From Oxytricha trifallax (lineage: Eukaryota; Ciliophora; Spirotrichea; Sporadotrichida; Oxytrichidae): DNA of 64,000 nucleotides. Position 1 is the first letter of the stretch, and every line of letters begins with the position of its first letter. The translations under genes and the position numbers were made by a program. The notes beneath the pieces were generated by a model that did no database searches, was not told the origin of the DNA, and saw only the letters and a program-made list of their open reading frames with translations. Where the stretch lies: positions 1-64,000 of the forward strand of contig ARYC01002596.1 in NCBI GenBank assembly GCA_000711775.1, in the 5' to 3' direction. Shown one piece after another: positions 10,087 to 19,215 of this stretch.

Positions 10087-11153
10087 TCAATATTTTGAGA
10101 GTATTTCTAAATCATATTCTGCGAGTTAATGCATAAATGTTTCATTAGGTTCTACTTCACTCACATATTCACAAAAAATTAGGAAAATAAAGATAGCAAA
10201 TAACACAAAAATTATAATACTACAGTTTGTGGATTTAAAGAAAAAATCTTTACTTAAGTCTTCACAAATTGGTTAGATAAAACATTTGAATTTTTAATGA
10301 AGACATATTTGCGATTTCTTGAATCAAAATATTGATTGTCTGAGCAGTGTAAGTCCATCCTTCAACTTCATCTTCTCCTTGCCAATCAAGTAAGCGAGTA
10401 TAAAAGTAGCAGCTCTACTTTTACCTTGAACAGAGTGTACCAGCACTTTGCCCTGATTAGGCTGTGACTTCCTGGCTTCATCAATAAAGCGATTAGTGAT
10501 ACGGAAATGTTTCTTAGCGTCCTCAGAGTGAGTGTCGTATATTTGCACATCCAGGTACTTAAAATACTTTCTTCTCTTCATGTACTCTCTGCAAGTCACA
10601 TTCAAAATGTGAGTCACTCCCATGTCGATTAACTGCTTAGTTTTGAAGCCAGATTGATAGGGGCCCATTAAAATTCCAGGGTACACTTCGAACAAGTTTA
10701 TGTCTCTTAGAGCCAGGGAGCATTGAATGTCGCATTTGCAAGTGTCTTAATGAGGGAATCTTCCACAGATAATGCTATCTTATATAAAATACATAATCGT
10801 AAAATTACATAATAAAAATACTAGAAATCTTCTTCACCGCTATACTTACCAATTTCATTTTATTTTTAATGTGCACTTGCAGTTACTGATCTTTATGAAG
10901 AATTCCTGGAATGTAACTTATTAGGTGATAAATTGTTTTAATTTTGTTGTAGTGAACTATTGACATATAATTAGTTAAATACAAATAAAATTTTAGTATA
11001 GTATTAACTATTAAATCCATTGCTTGCTTAGATATGATGCCCTTAGGATTGCCTGGATTACATCCTAGACCCATATTTATTTTGATCTTCCTCTGGGATT
11101 GGCTCAAATTGAGCATTAAGCATCAAGGGATCGTTATCGTCTAAGAATTCCAT
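10087..11153 (-). CDS. STYX-like dual-specificity pseudophosphatase
   Basis: Three IESs removed give 266 codons from ATG 11153 to TGA 10089-10087. Residues 1-60 are polar and N/Q-rich. The phosphatase domain begins near INLFEVYPGILMGPYQSG and continues with GVTHILNVT; the P-loop reads VLVHSVQGKSRAATF near residue 199, then AYLIG and the C-terminal helix PNETFMHQLAEYDLEIL. All landmarks of the DUSP/VH1 fold are present, but the catalytic cysteine of HCxxGxxR is serine (codon TCT), so the protein should bind phospho-substrates without hydrolysing them, as STYX does. The pocket arginine is kept. A sequencing change of one base (TGT to TCT) is the main alternative. An unusual CGRFPHQDTCKCDIQC stretch lies before the domain. 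Confidence 0.82.
10172..10329 (-). other. IES, pointer TTTTG
   Basis: Copies at 10325-10329 and 10172-10176; 153 bp removed. Without excision TGA follows LLRQSIF; with it the DUSP C-terminal helix (CEYVSEVEPNETFMHQL) is added. Confidence 0.75.
10774..10843 (-). other. IES, pointer ATAGC
   Basis: Copies at 10839-10843 and 10774-10778, same phase; 65 bp (frame-shifting) removed, joining NEIGKYS to IICGRFPHQD in the pseudophosphatase gene. Confidence 0.78.
10955..11012 (-). other. IES, pointer AATAGTT
   Basis: 7 bp copies at 11006-11012 and 10955-10961; a 51 bp, frame-neutral, AT-rich insert between NGFNS and SLQQNQNN of the pseudophosphatase gene. Confidence 0.7.
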
Positions 11154-11271
11154 TATATTTCTGATTTTTTAATTTAAATTATAATTATAATAAGACAGTG
11201 TTGTTCTTTAATTGTTACATTTTTGATTAAACTTAAATTATAATTATTTATCATTAAAACACCAAAATAAA

Positions 11272-14200
11272 ATGAGTTAGCAGCAAAAACAATCATAATC
11301 AAATATTAGTAAAATTACTAGTAATTTAGTATCCCCAAAGAGTGTTAATATTTCTCTGCCATAAGCAAATAATAAACAGTAATCAAATAATCAACCCAAT
11401 ACAGTAAAATCCCCTACTCAGAGTAATAATTCTGCCTCAAATTAGAATGTCAATATTGTAAAATACAACAAATTTTGGGGGCAAATTAAGAAAAAATAAT
11501 CATTTTTATAAAATAAATTGTAATATTTTAATAAAGGAGGAGAAGAATTATTGAATATATTTGTCCTATATTTTGAAATATATCAAAGTTGTATATCTTT
11601 GATGATTAATTATATTTAAGTCTTCAAGAAATATTAAAACCCATAAATTTTTAAAAGTTAAAATTTCCATTTAAAATTTATGTTACTTTACTTAAATTTC
11701 AAAGTATATTACTTTGGAATATTAGTTTCAATCGCTTAAAATGTAAAAATAATTAATTATATAAGAATATTTGCTTTTTTTACATAATTTCAGTAATAGT
11801 GCAATTACTATGAATGTTTTATCACCCAGATAGCAGCAAAAGTTGAATTCAGATTTCGAATAAATGCTTCTGGATGTGCGTAGTAGACTGGAAGAAAAAC
11901 TTAAACAATTCAAAGAGAAGTAGTTAAGCATGAATTAGAAATAGAGTGCCAAGGAGTTGCTTGAACTTCAATAACTAGCAGTCTAGTAAACTGTTATATT
12001 ATTACAGTTATTCTACTTTAATCTTTGCTAATTTGAATGCATTTTATGTCTTCAGTTTACAAGAAAATGATGGAGAGCAAAGACCAGCACCCAATAACAG
12101 ACCTAGACCAATTAAACCAAGCAGAAAAAGAGCTCTCCCATTCTTTAAAAGACCACTAATCATCTCACTAAGATTTGCAGGAATTAAGACAGAAGCTTCT
12201 CTCAATGCAAAGTGAGCAGCGACAGTTAGATTGGGACATCCAGATTGAAGACATGCGACGATAAATCCTAGAAAAACTTAAAACTTTGAAAGAGTAGATT
12301 CTCAGGTCGAAAGCCAGTATCAGCGATTAGGGGCAGCTTAAAGTACAGAGAGACCTGGCAGAGCAAATATCACTCTTATAGAAATACTTGTAGTAGATCG
12401 ATGGTTTGGAGAAGCAAACCATAGTACAGATTAAGCAGGAATTAAGCAGGAAAGCTTAGAGAGATAGTGAAGAGGAGTAGGCTAGAGTGAAGTAGGAGAT
12501 TCAATAATAGAATCAGTTAAATAAATTAAATAATCATGAGATTATATAATTAAAGTTAAATTTAAGGTAAATTCAAATAATATAAAATATAAAATAGACT
12601 CCTTAATTAATATAATTTTATGTGCATTTTTAAATTAATATAAATATAAGACAACTTAAAATTTAATAATCTTCCTTAAATATTTTTGAAATTTCACTAA
12701 ATGAATAAAAGAGACAGTAAATTAAGAAAATGAATGAGGATATTGAGTAATAAAGGAAGAAAAATCAAGGATAAGAGAGTGATATAGAAGGAAATAAAAT
12801 CAAAATTGAGGAGTTGAAGGAATAACTGGAAAAGATTTAATAATAGAAGAGAGATCTTATAGCTGATAATAAAATATATCCTTGTTAAATTAAATTTAAG
12901 ATTTTTTCACTTTTAATTCCTTCCATAAACCACATAAAATTTATTGCCTTTATATTTAATTTCACATTTAGACAATTAAATATGATAAAGAAAGAGAAAT
13001 AAGTTTAGTGAAACAAGAGCAATAAGAAATAGAAAGTCAAAAGTTTAAGCAAGAAGAGTAAAATCTAGCTATTTAGTAAGAAATATCATAAGCACAAAGA
13101 GAACTTAAACAAACTTAATTGTTGAATTCCTACCTGACACATGAAAGATAAGTCATTGAAAATTTCAACAAGTCTAACCCTTAAGTGCCATATAATTATT
13201 TACTATATATTTATTTTGCAATACCTCTAGAATTTACTCGATCAAGTAAAACAAAAAACAGCATCTCTCTAACAAGAGACATTAAACCTGACTGAAGACT
13301 GGGAGAGAAAGAAGTTAAGAATTGAGAGCGACTAAATATCCGAAGTAAACTCCATGAATCAGAAATTAATCGCAAAATTGACACTGGAAATTGACAAATT
13401 AATTAAAGAAAAAGAGGGAGAGACTCAGAAATTAAGGTTGAAGCAGTAAAGTCTGGAGCAAACGAGAAGCTAGCAATAAACTCTCGTTGATTAAGAATAG
13501 ATATAAAACCTTAAAAATGAGTATATTCAGAAATATCAATCTTACAAACAGGCATTCACAGACAAAGCAGTTTATTAATATAGCAAATACCTATTTATTT
13601 TTAAAAAAATTCATGATTTTATTGATTAATACTTAAATAAAGCAGCTTTATATTAGCAGATAGCAGACCAGACATAACAAATATTATAGAATAACAATGA
13701 ATATATACTGAGAGAATGCTAGCATTCGAAGAAATAATTAGAGAAGGAAATTGCCAAAGTAACAGTTGAGAATAACGAAGACTAGCTTAGAATCATTGAG
13801 GATAAACTTTAGAAAGCAAAATAGATTGAAGATGCATATTTTAATTAAATTATAGAGAGATTTCCATTATTTTTAAAATAAAAATATAAAGTTAAAAGGC
13901 AAATTTTGGATAAATTATCAAAAGGAAGTTCTTATCACATAATTTATGATGAATAAATAAATCTAATTCATATCTGCAACAATTTGGAATATATGATAGA
14001 CAAATCTAAGACCTTCGTTTGAAGCTCTAAGATCGCGAAGAGGACATAAACCAGCTGGAAGAAATCCTCGAAGATAAAGACAAATATATAGATGAACTCA
14101 GAAAAGAAATTGAGATCCAGTAGGCAATGAAGAAAAGAATTCAAGTCATCGTGCCAGCTAAGAAACAGCCACCACCTGAGGCAAAGAGTGGATTTTAATT

Positions 14201-14642
14201 CCCTATGAAGCGATTGAGACAAGGCGAGTATTTATTCGCTGGCAAGGTCATCAATGCTAAGGTTTCCAATGGGAAGCTGCTGTTCCGTACTGGGGGTGGG
14301 TACATCATGTTTGATGAATTCTTGCATCAATATGCTAAAGAACAGGTGAAGGAGCTCAGGGCTTTCGCTGAAAATGAGGGACTTACTCTTGAGGAAGTGC
14401 TAACCAAGTTTGAACAGCATTATATTGTTTTATGTTACAATAAGTATATAATCGAGTAAAGTCTCGTAATAATGTTTCTTGTCTAAATTTAAAGATTTAC
14501 TGATTATATTGAGGAATATTCTCAAGGCCAAAATGGAATGGGAGGACTGGGCATGATGACAACCTAAATGGCAAAGTCAAGTTTAAGAGGGAATAACAAC
14601 AGAAATGACGCCTCAAGTAGAAGTCCCATCAGAGATAGATGA
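11272..14642 (+). CDS. Coiled-coil protein with C-terminal GAS2-related (GAR) domain
   Basis: Eight IESs (1073 bp in total) removed from 11272-14642 leave 2298 bp, 766 codons including TGA 14640-14642. Residues 1-60 are N/Q/S-rich; most of the rest is heptad-like coiled coil full of Glu, Lys, Gln and Leu (for example EIDKLIKEKEGETQKLRLK). Near residue 648 comes GEYLFAGKVINAKVSNGK followed by LLFRTGGGYIMFDEFL, matching the GAR domain signature (LxRxGGGWxxLxEFL), a microtubule-binding module of GAS2 and spectraplakin-type proteins. The tail is Gly/Met/Ser-rich. Role inferred: cytoskeletal or cortical linker binding microtubules. The plus-strand ATG-started stretch 12033-12215 lies in a wrong frame and crosses an IES edge. 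The gene diverges from the pseudophosphatase gene; the starts are only 118 bp apart. Confidence 0.87.
11446..11817 (+). other. IES, pointer AATGT
   Basis: Copies at 11446-11450 and 11813-11817; the largest insert in this gene, 367 bp. Excision joins NSASNQNV to LSPRQQQKLNSDF. Confidence 0.82.
11979..12056 (+). other. IES, pointer CAGT
   Basis: Copies at 11979-11982 and 12053-12056; 74 bp (frame-shifting). Join reads QQLAVYKKMMESKD. The GT/AG sites present do not give an open intron splice. Confidence 0.78.
12568..12723 (+). other. IES, pointer TAAATT
   Basis: Copies at 12568-12573 and 12718-12723, same phase; 150 bp, very AT-rich and frame-neutral. Join reads LKLNLRQIKKMNED. Confidence 0.75.
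12865..12988 (+). other. IES, pointer GATAA
   Basis: Copies at 12865-12869 and 12984-12988; 119 bp, frame-shifting. Join reads RDLIADKEREISLVK. Confidence 0.82.
13161..13235 (+). other. IES, pointer AATTT
   Basis: Copies at 13161-13165 and 13231-13235; 70 bp, frame-shifting. Join reads RQVIENLLDQVKQK, continuing the coiled coil. Confidence 0.8.
13564..13645 (+). other. IES, pointer AAAGCAG
   Basis: 7 bp copies at 13564-13570 and 13639-13645; 75 bp, frame-neutral. Join reads QAFTDKAALYQQIADQ. Confidence 0.8.
13835..13973 (+). other. IES, pointer CATAT
   Basis: Copies at 13835-13839 and 13969-13973; 134 bp, frame-shifting. Join reads QIEDAYLQQFGIYDRQ. Confidence 0.8.
14419..14511 (+). other. 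IES, pointer ATTATATTG
   Basis: 9 bp pointer, the longest of the frame-checked set, at 14419-14427 and 14503-14511; 84 bp. Join reads KFEQHYIEEYSQGQNG after the GAR domain. Confidence 0.88.
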
Positions 14643-14884
14643 AATGCCTGAGATTAATTTTTATATTTAGAATAATTGTTTAATTCTAATATTTATATTT
14701 TAATTATTTTAATCTTCAAATGCTCATATATCAAATTCATAAATTTTATAAAAAGTAATATTTTCTCAATAAAACTAAGTATTACTTCACCAAAATTAGA
14801 GTAAAAGAAATTAATAAAACAATGATAAAAAGTGAGATTTGTTATGTACTTTTCTTAAAAATAGTTCTCAGTCTAAATTTAGAA
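14643..14884. other. Convergent intergenic gap
   Basis: AT-rich 242 bp between two convergent stops. No feature seen. Confidence 0.5.
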
Positions 14885-16496
14885 TCAAACATCGTCTGCT
14901 GCGTATCTGTTCTTTTGAGATTCAATATTTATTGAGTAATTATTTTATAAAGTTATAACAAACACCAATAAAATTAATTATATTTATATATTCATCAAAT
15001 TGCAATTGATTACCTGGCTTCTGACTTTGATACAATTTCATAAAATTATTTTATTATATAATATAAAATTCTAAATAACTTATTCTCTAAATAAATACTA
15101 ATTAAACTATAAATAATTTGCTGTTATCAAGAACTTAGTTATTTCCAATGACGGAGTCCTCGTAGTTCTTCTATTTATTACGATATGTGCTGAATGTCAT
15201 CATTGAGAAAGCACAGCCCAACACATAGAACACTATCATAAATGCATTAATATTTCTATTAATTAATGTTTTTAAGATAAATATAGTTAAGAAAATGCAC
15301 ATCTTGCAATGACCATAGATTCGAAAGTTTTTACAAGGGTCTCATCGTCACTGGAGGGGTTTTGCTACTCTTCAAATTTCCACTGGGCTTTCTTGATTAC
15401 GATCATAAACACAGATGAATAAGCCACACAGCTCACTTTGAATATTTATGATTAAATTTTATTTTTATGCACTACCTGAATCATTACAAGGAACTGAATG
15501 AAATCATAAAATTTCTTAGTTTATTCTTGCTTGCTTTCGAAATCATTCATATTGAACCCAGATCTAAAAAAATAATAATCTAATTTCTTTAAATAATACT
15601 AAATTTTCATCAAACTTTGATGTTTCTAATTGTTAATAAGATCTTGTGTTGTATCTAAGGGATTTCAAACCTCTGAAAACTAAGATTAAACTCATTAATC
15701 CCTGAATGAATGTCAAAGCACTCATTAACAATGCAAGTCCCTGCAAAAACACATATTATTTGTGTATATATTAAATAAACCTTTTCTTTCTTTTATATCT
15801 TTAGAATTAAAAATTAGACTATTAAAAACTATATAAATCAAACACAAATGTGAGCTTGTCAAATTAGAACCTAAATGGCTTGCCCTGCTCAGAACCCTGC
15901 TCTTTATAGATTTAATTGTTGGTGTTTTTATCTAAGACGATTGACTAGTCGCCTGAGTTGTCGTATTAAGTAATCATTGTGAAATCGTAAACTTATATTA
16001 AAATCCTAAAAAAAATTAATATTCTCTTCGTAATCAGTTCCTTGCAAATATAAGTTCAATTGATTAATTTTATGCTGATTATAATATACTGCTGTAAGTT
16101 TATATGAAAGAAGAGAAACCATAGACCATCATCATAATGCTTAATATTGAAACAACAATTCCACATCTCTTTGTCCATTTTGCATTATTTTTACTTAATT
16201 AACTATTCCGATTAAATTTATCTCTTATTTATGGAGTTTAGTAAACTTATAAATTGATTATTGTAGATGTGATTCTCTTCGATTTCATCTCTCTCCCCTC
16301 TGGTGTTGTTTCTAATGGTAATATCGCCTGAGTTGACAATCTGCACCCCTGTATCATCAGGGCCAGTGGGCTTTCTTTCACCTCTCATGGAGATGTCGAT
16401 CTGAGTGGTGCCTGCATGCTTCTCATCATCATCATCGTGCATGTCTGATTAATCCAATCTAGTTCTTTCTTTCTTTTTTCTACTTATTGACTTCAT
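14885..16496 (-). CDS. Four-transmembrane protein of unknown family
   Basis: Seven IESs (673 bp) removed from 1612 bp leave exactly 313 codons, ATG 16496 to TGA 14887-14885. Residues 1-85 are charged and cytosolic-looking (MKSISRKKKERTR, an acidic DDDDE run, many Arg/Glu). Four hydrophobic segments follow: CGIVVSILSIMMMVYGFSSF; LTFVFLQGLALLMSALTF with FIQGLMSLILVF; FIQFLVMIQVVSCVAYSSVF; and CAFMIVFYVLGCAFSMMTF. A polar loop with NSGDQSIVLDKNTNNQ lies between TM1 and TM2. The tail ends in NRYAADDV. It resembles a generic ciliate tetraspan protein; I recognise no family. The N-terminus has its own coding-like exon and the ATG at 16496 follows AT-rich DNA. Confidence 0.8.
14926..15144 (-). other. 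IES, pointer AAATA
   Basis: Copies at 15140-15144 and 14926-14930; 214 bp, frame-shifting. Join reads YEDSVIGNIESQKNRYAADDV then stop. Confidence 0.8.
15240..15299 (-). other. IES, pointer TGCATTT
   Basis: 7 bp copies at 15293-15299 and 15240-15246; 53 bp, frame-shifting. Join reads VIARCAFMIVFYVLG, making TM4 continuous. Confidence 0.87.
15434..15473 (-). other. IES, pointer AGTG
   Basis: Copies at 15470-15473 and 15434-15437; 36 bp, frame-neutral. Join reads LVMIQVVSCVAYSSVF (TM3); with the insert TM3 would be interrupted by lysines. Confidence 0.65.
15560..15644 (-). other. IES, pointer AGATCT
   Basis: Palindromic pointer at 15639-15644 and 15560-15565; 79 bp, frame-shifting. Join reads LRYNTRSGFNMNDF. 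Confidence 0.85.
15747..15846 (-). other. IES, pointer TGTGTTT
   Basis: 7 bp copies at 15840-15846 and 15747-15753; 93 bp. Join reads DKLTFVFLQGLALLM, completing TM2. Confidence 0.82.
15980..16109 (-). other. IES, pointer TTTCA
   Basis: Copies at 16105-16109 and 15980-15984; 125 bp, frame-shifting. Join reads MVYGFSSFTMITQYDN. Confidence 0.83.
16184..16262 (-). other. IES, pointer AATAAT
   Basis: Copies at 16257-16262 and 16184-16189; 73 bp, frame-shifting. Join reads EENHIYNNAKWTKRCG. Confidence 0.83.
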
Positions 16497-17017
16497 TTTT
16501 TAATGATAAAATAGGGGTTATATTGGTTTAAATTAAATAAAAATAAGGATTTTATTAATTAATAACCTATATTTTTAATGATTTGGTTGGTTATCTCTAT
16601 TTGAATCTATGTTTGTGACCTAATATTTAAAAAAATAGAATATTATAATTATTTATATTAGTAATTATAGTTCCCCAAATTAACTTAGAGATTTTAAAAT
16701 CAAATTAATTTTAATATTCATGTGTCATTTAGCTTTTGTTTTGGTTCATTTTTCTAGACAGGAAAGTTAGTTGTTAGAAAGTTTATCGAAAATGGTGCAA
16801 ATATATTTAAATATGCTATTATATATTCACGAAATTTAAAAATAGATTACTGCTCGCAGATTGCTAATATTTCATCACTTAATATAAAATATATTGGATC
16901 TTGCATACCATATAAGAAATTGTAATTAAATATTCTTATAAAGTAATTAATAATTTCTTTTTGTTTCTTAATCCATAAATTTAATGTCAATCTGAGTTAT
17001 GAAGATTTGTTGCTAGT
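16497..17017. other. AT-rich intergenic gap
   Basis: About 520 bp between the RING/B-box stop and the four-TM start. No coding segment recognised. Confidence 0.5.
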
Positions 17018-19011
17018 TCATTCAAATACGATTTAATGAACTTCAAATTCAGTATTTTTGAAGTCTTTGCCACCTCCAATGAATCTAGCAAAAGCATCAT
17101 CGTCTTCATTAGCTTGTATCTCTTCTGGCATTGATAAAATTCTCCTCAAGCCCTTTGCATTAAATTCATTGTTGTTATTACAAACAGACATTAAAAGTTG
17201 TAATAATTTAAGAATAACAATTTAAATAAAATTTAGGCATTTATATATATAAGAGCATAATTTCACAATATTCTTCTAGTGGACATTAATAAATTCTTAA
17301 TTAAGAGGTTTTATGTTTCTAATTGATAGAAAAATATCATCATTAGGTCCTCCATGATAAAATAGTGGCAGTGATGAGTAAGATTAGTTTTTCATTTAAA
17401 AATTATAATAGTTTAATAATCATATTCTTTTATATATAAGTAACGCATTAAAATATTTGTAGTTATCTGGTTTAAACAAATGATTCATGGATTTTAATTG
17501 TTTAAATACTGTTTAATTCGTGTAGGAGAATAGAAATCCCTCGCTATCATAAAAGTTGTTCAGATGCAAAGTAGGTATACAAAATTTACATTTTTAAATA
17601 TTATAAACAAAGACATAAATGAGAAGGTTTAAATTTATAAATCAAAATAAAGTTATACTTTCTGAGAGATAAATTCCATAAACATTATTAAAGTTAGTCT
17701 TTACTAATTTATGCATTATTTTTTATAATGGGATTTAATAAAAACTAGACAATTAAGATAATAATTAATTGAATGCTATAACTGGACCTTTATTACAACA
17801 AGAAACATCAAAATTAATATCGTATAATAATTACTAAATATTTTAAAAGAATTAATTAATATTATCTCATCAAACATTGAAATATTTTTGTTATTTTCTC
17901 CTTTTGTATAAAGATGCTTGAACATTTTAATTTTCTTCTTTAATTTAATCTGCAAAAAAGAAAAGTTTTAATCCTCAATATTATTTATAATAAACTTGAA
18001 AAATTATATAACGATTTAATATTTAAGTCATTATACTTTTTAAAAAGATTTTATATATTTTTTTAAAGTTTATTTGACTCTATTGGATAGACTTTTCTCA
18101 TTATAGGCGATTTAATTGGATCCACAACTTATTGAATTTGTTACCCTTTTAAATTCATTTCAGCTAATTTCGTAACAATCTTATTGAACATAGCTCCCTC
18201 CATTCTATAAATTTAATAAATTAATTATATAAATATATTAAAATTCTTATCTCATCATTCAAAAATTATTCAAGCTATTTCTTTTATAAATCCAGTTCCT
18301 CGATAAATTCTTGAGTTATAGTAACTAGTTTTTTAGTGTAATTAATAATAAAGTCTTCATCAATTTCAAGAATTAAATGATGCTATTTATAGTGCTCAAA
18401 CAAGCATTTTTCACAGATTAAATTATAAATCAGTGAAAAAATTATTTAAAATTATAGATTAATGATTCATCAGAACTACAATAATACTAGACATAGTAAT
18501 GATTATGAATTGTGCAAAAGATCTTTGGTTGTCTATTCTAATTCAATAAATCCAAGATATTTTGAGAAACTCTAAGGTTTTAAACAGATAAATTTACTCT
18601 AGGTTAAGGATTTGATGAGTTGATTTACTGAATTTATGAATCTTGAGTTTCATTATTCTGATTATGAGAAAAAATACTTGAACCCTCTATTTCCTAGTCT
18701 TGATCTTGACTATTCACTAGAACTGATATTTATTCTTGAATTGATTCATTGAATTCTTTTTTGATTTATTCTTATTAATTTGGAGCAGTTTGTTAATATA
18801 TCTCTGACTCTTGTTGAATGCAGATAAAATAAGAAATATATCTATGATTATAAAAATAAGAAATGCAAGTGCATAGCTAATCATTAGATTCTTCCTAATT
18901 GAATTTTTGAATACATTTGAGGCAACAATTATGACCGCATTAAAGAATTAGTGGCTTTCTAGTGGTGGTATTAAAATGTAATTTGCATTTTGAACACTCT
19001 AAAGTTTCCAT
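17018..19011 (-). CDS. RING/B-box (TRIM-like) protein
   Basis: Eight IESs (788 bp) removed from 1994 bp leave 402 codons, ATG 19011 to TGA 17020-17018. The N-terminus METLECSKCKLHF leads to KPLILQCGHNCCLKCI, the first half of a RING finger (C-x2-C, C-G-H-x2-C-x2-C); the usual final C-x2-C pair is not evident. An N/Q-rich linker follows, then a B-box zinc finger near residues 130-165 (FCTIHNHYY, YYCSSDESLICEKCLFEH, YKQHH) and a short coiled coil (EFIEELDLQKKQLEQF). The C-terminal 200 residues (YGIYLSESITLHLNNFYDSEG, LPLFYHGGPNDDIFLSI) look beta-rich; family unknown. TRIM-type proteins are usually E3 ubiquitin ligases or scaffolds; because the RING is incomplete, ligase activity is uncertain. 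Confidence 0.83.
17161..17296 (-). other. IES, pointer GAATTTA
   Basis: 7 bp copies at 17290-17296 and 17161-17167; 129 bp. Join reads IKPLNQEFNAKGLRRIL in the RING/B-box gene. Confidence 0.8.
17391..17488 (-). other. IES, pointer ATGAA
   Basis: Copies at 17484-17488 and 17391-17395; 93 bp. Join reads FKQLKSMKNQSYSSLPLF. Confidence 0.72.
17568..17653 (-). other. IES, pointer ACTTT
   Basis: Copies at 17649-17653 and 17568-17572; 81 bp. Join reads LSESITLHLNNFYDSEG. Confidence 0.75.
17680..17878 (-). other. IES, pointer AATGTTT
   Basis: 7 bp copies at 17872-17878 and 17680-17686; 192 bp. Without excision TGA follows QKYFNV; the join reads QKYFNVYGIYLSES. Confidence 0.8.
17944..18066 (-). other. 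IES, pointer TTAAA
   Basis: Copies at 18062-18066 and 17944-17948; 118 bp, frame-shifting. Join reads ESNKLQIKEENQNVQ. The pointer is AT-only, so limits may shift by a few bases. Confidence 0.7.
18202..18247 (-). other. IES, pointer AGAAT
   Basis: Copies at 18243-18247 and 18202-18206; only 41 bp, frame-shifting. Join reads FLNDEIRMEGAMFNK. Confidence 0.82.
18415..18462 (-). other. IES, pointer TTAATCT
   Basis: 7 bp copies at 18456-18462 and 18415-18421; 41 bp. Excision joins CSSDESLI to CEKCLFEH and so completes the B-box zinc site. Confidence 0.9.
18814..18912 (-). other. IES, pointer ATTCAA
   Basis: Copies at 18907-18912 and 18814-18819; 93 bp. Join reads CLKCIQQESEIYQQ. The insert itself encodes a hydrophobic stretch in another frame. 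Confidence 0.78.
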
Positions 19012-19215
19012 TCTAACAAACAAATTTATATAAAAGTATTTCTTGATTTAATATAATTATTTATTAGATCTTAAGCTATAAACAATCTCATGAAACCTTT
19101 TTTTTATATTTTTCTTGTATAAAAATATTTATGATAATTTTATAGGTAAATTACTAAGACATTCAGCAATATATTAAATCAAAATTAATTTAGAATTATT
19201 CACAAAAAGTTCGTT

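Noticed and set aside
12033..12215. Open plus-strand stretch with a proline/arginine-rich product
   Set aside because: It crosses an IES edge and is out of frame with the coiled-coil gene; it is a shadow frame.
18820..18906. Signal-peptide-like stretch MISYALAFLIFIIIDIF on the minus strand
   Set aside because: It lies wholly inside an IES whose removal gives a better RING/B-box frame.
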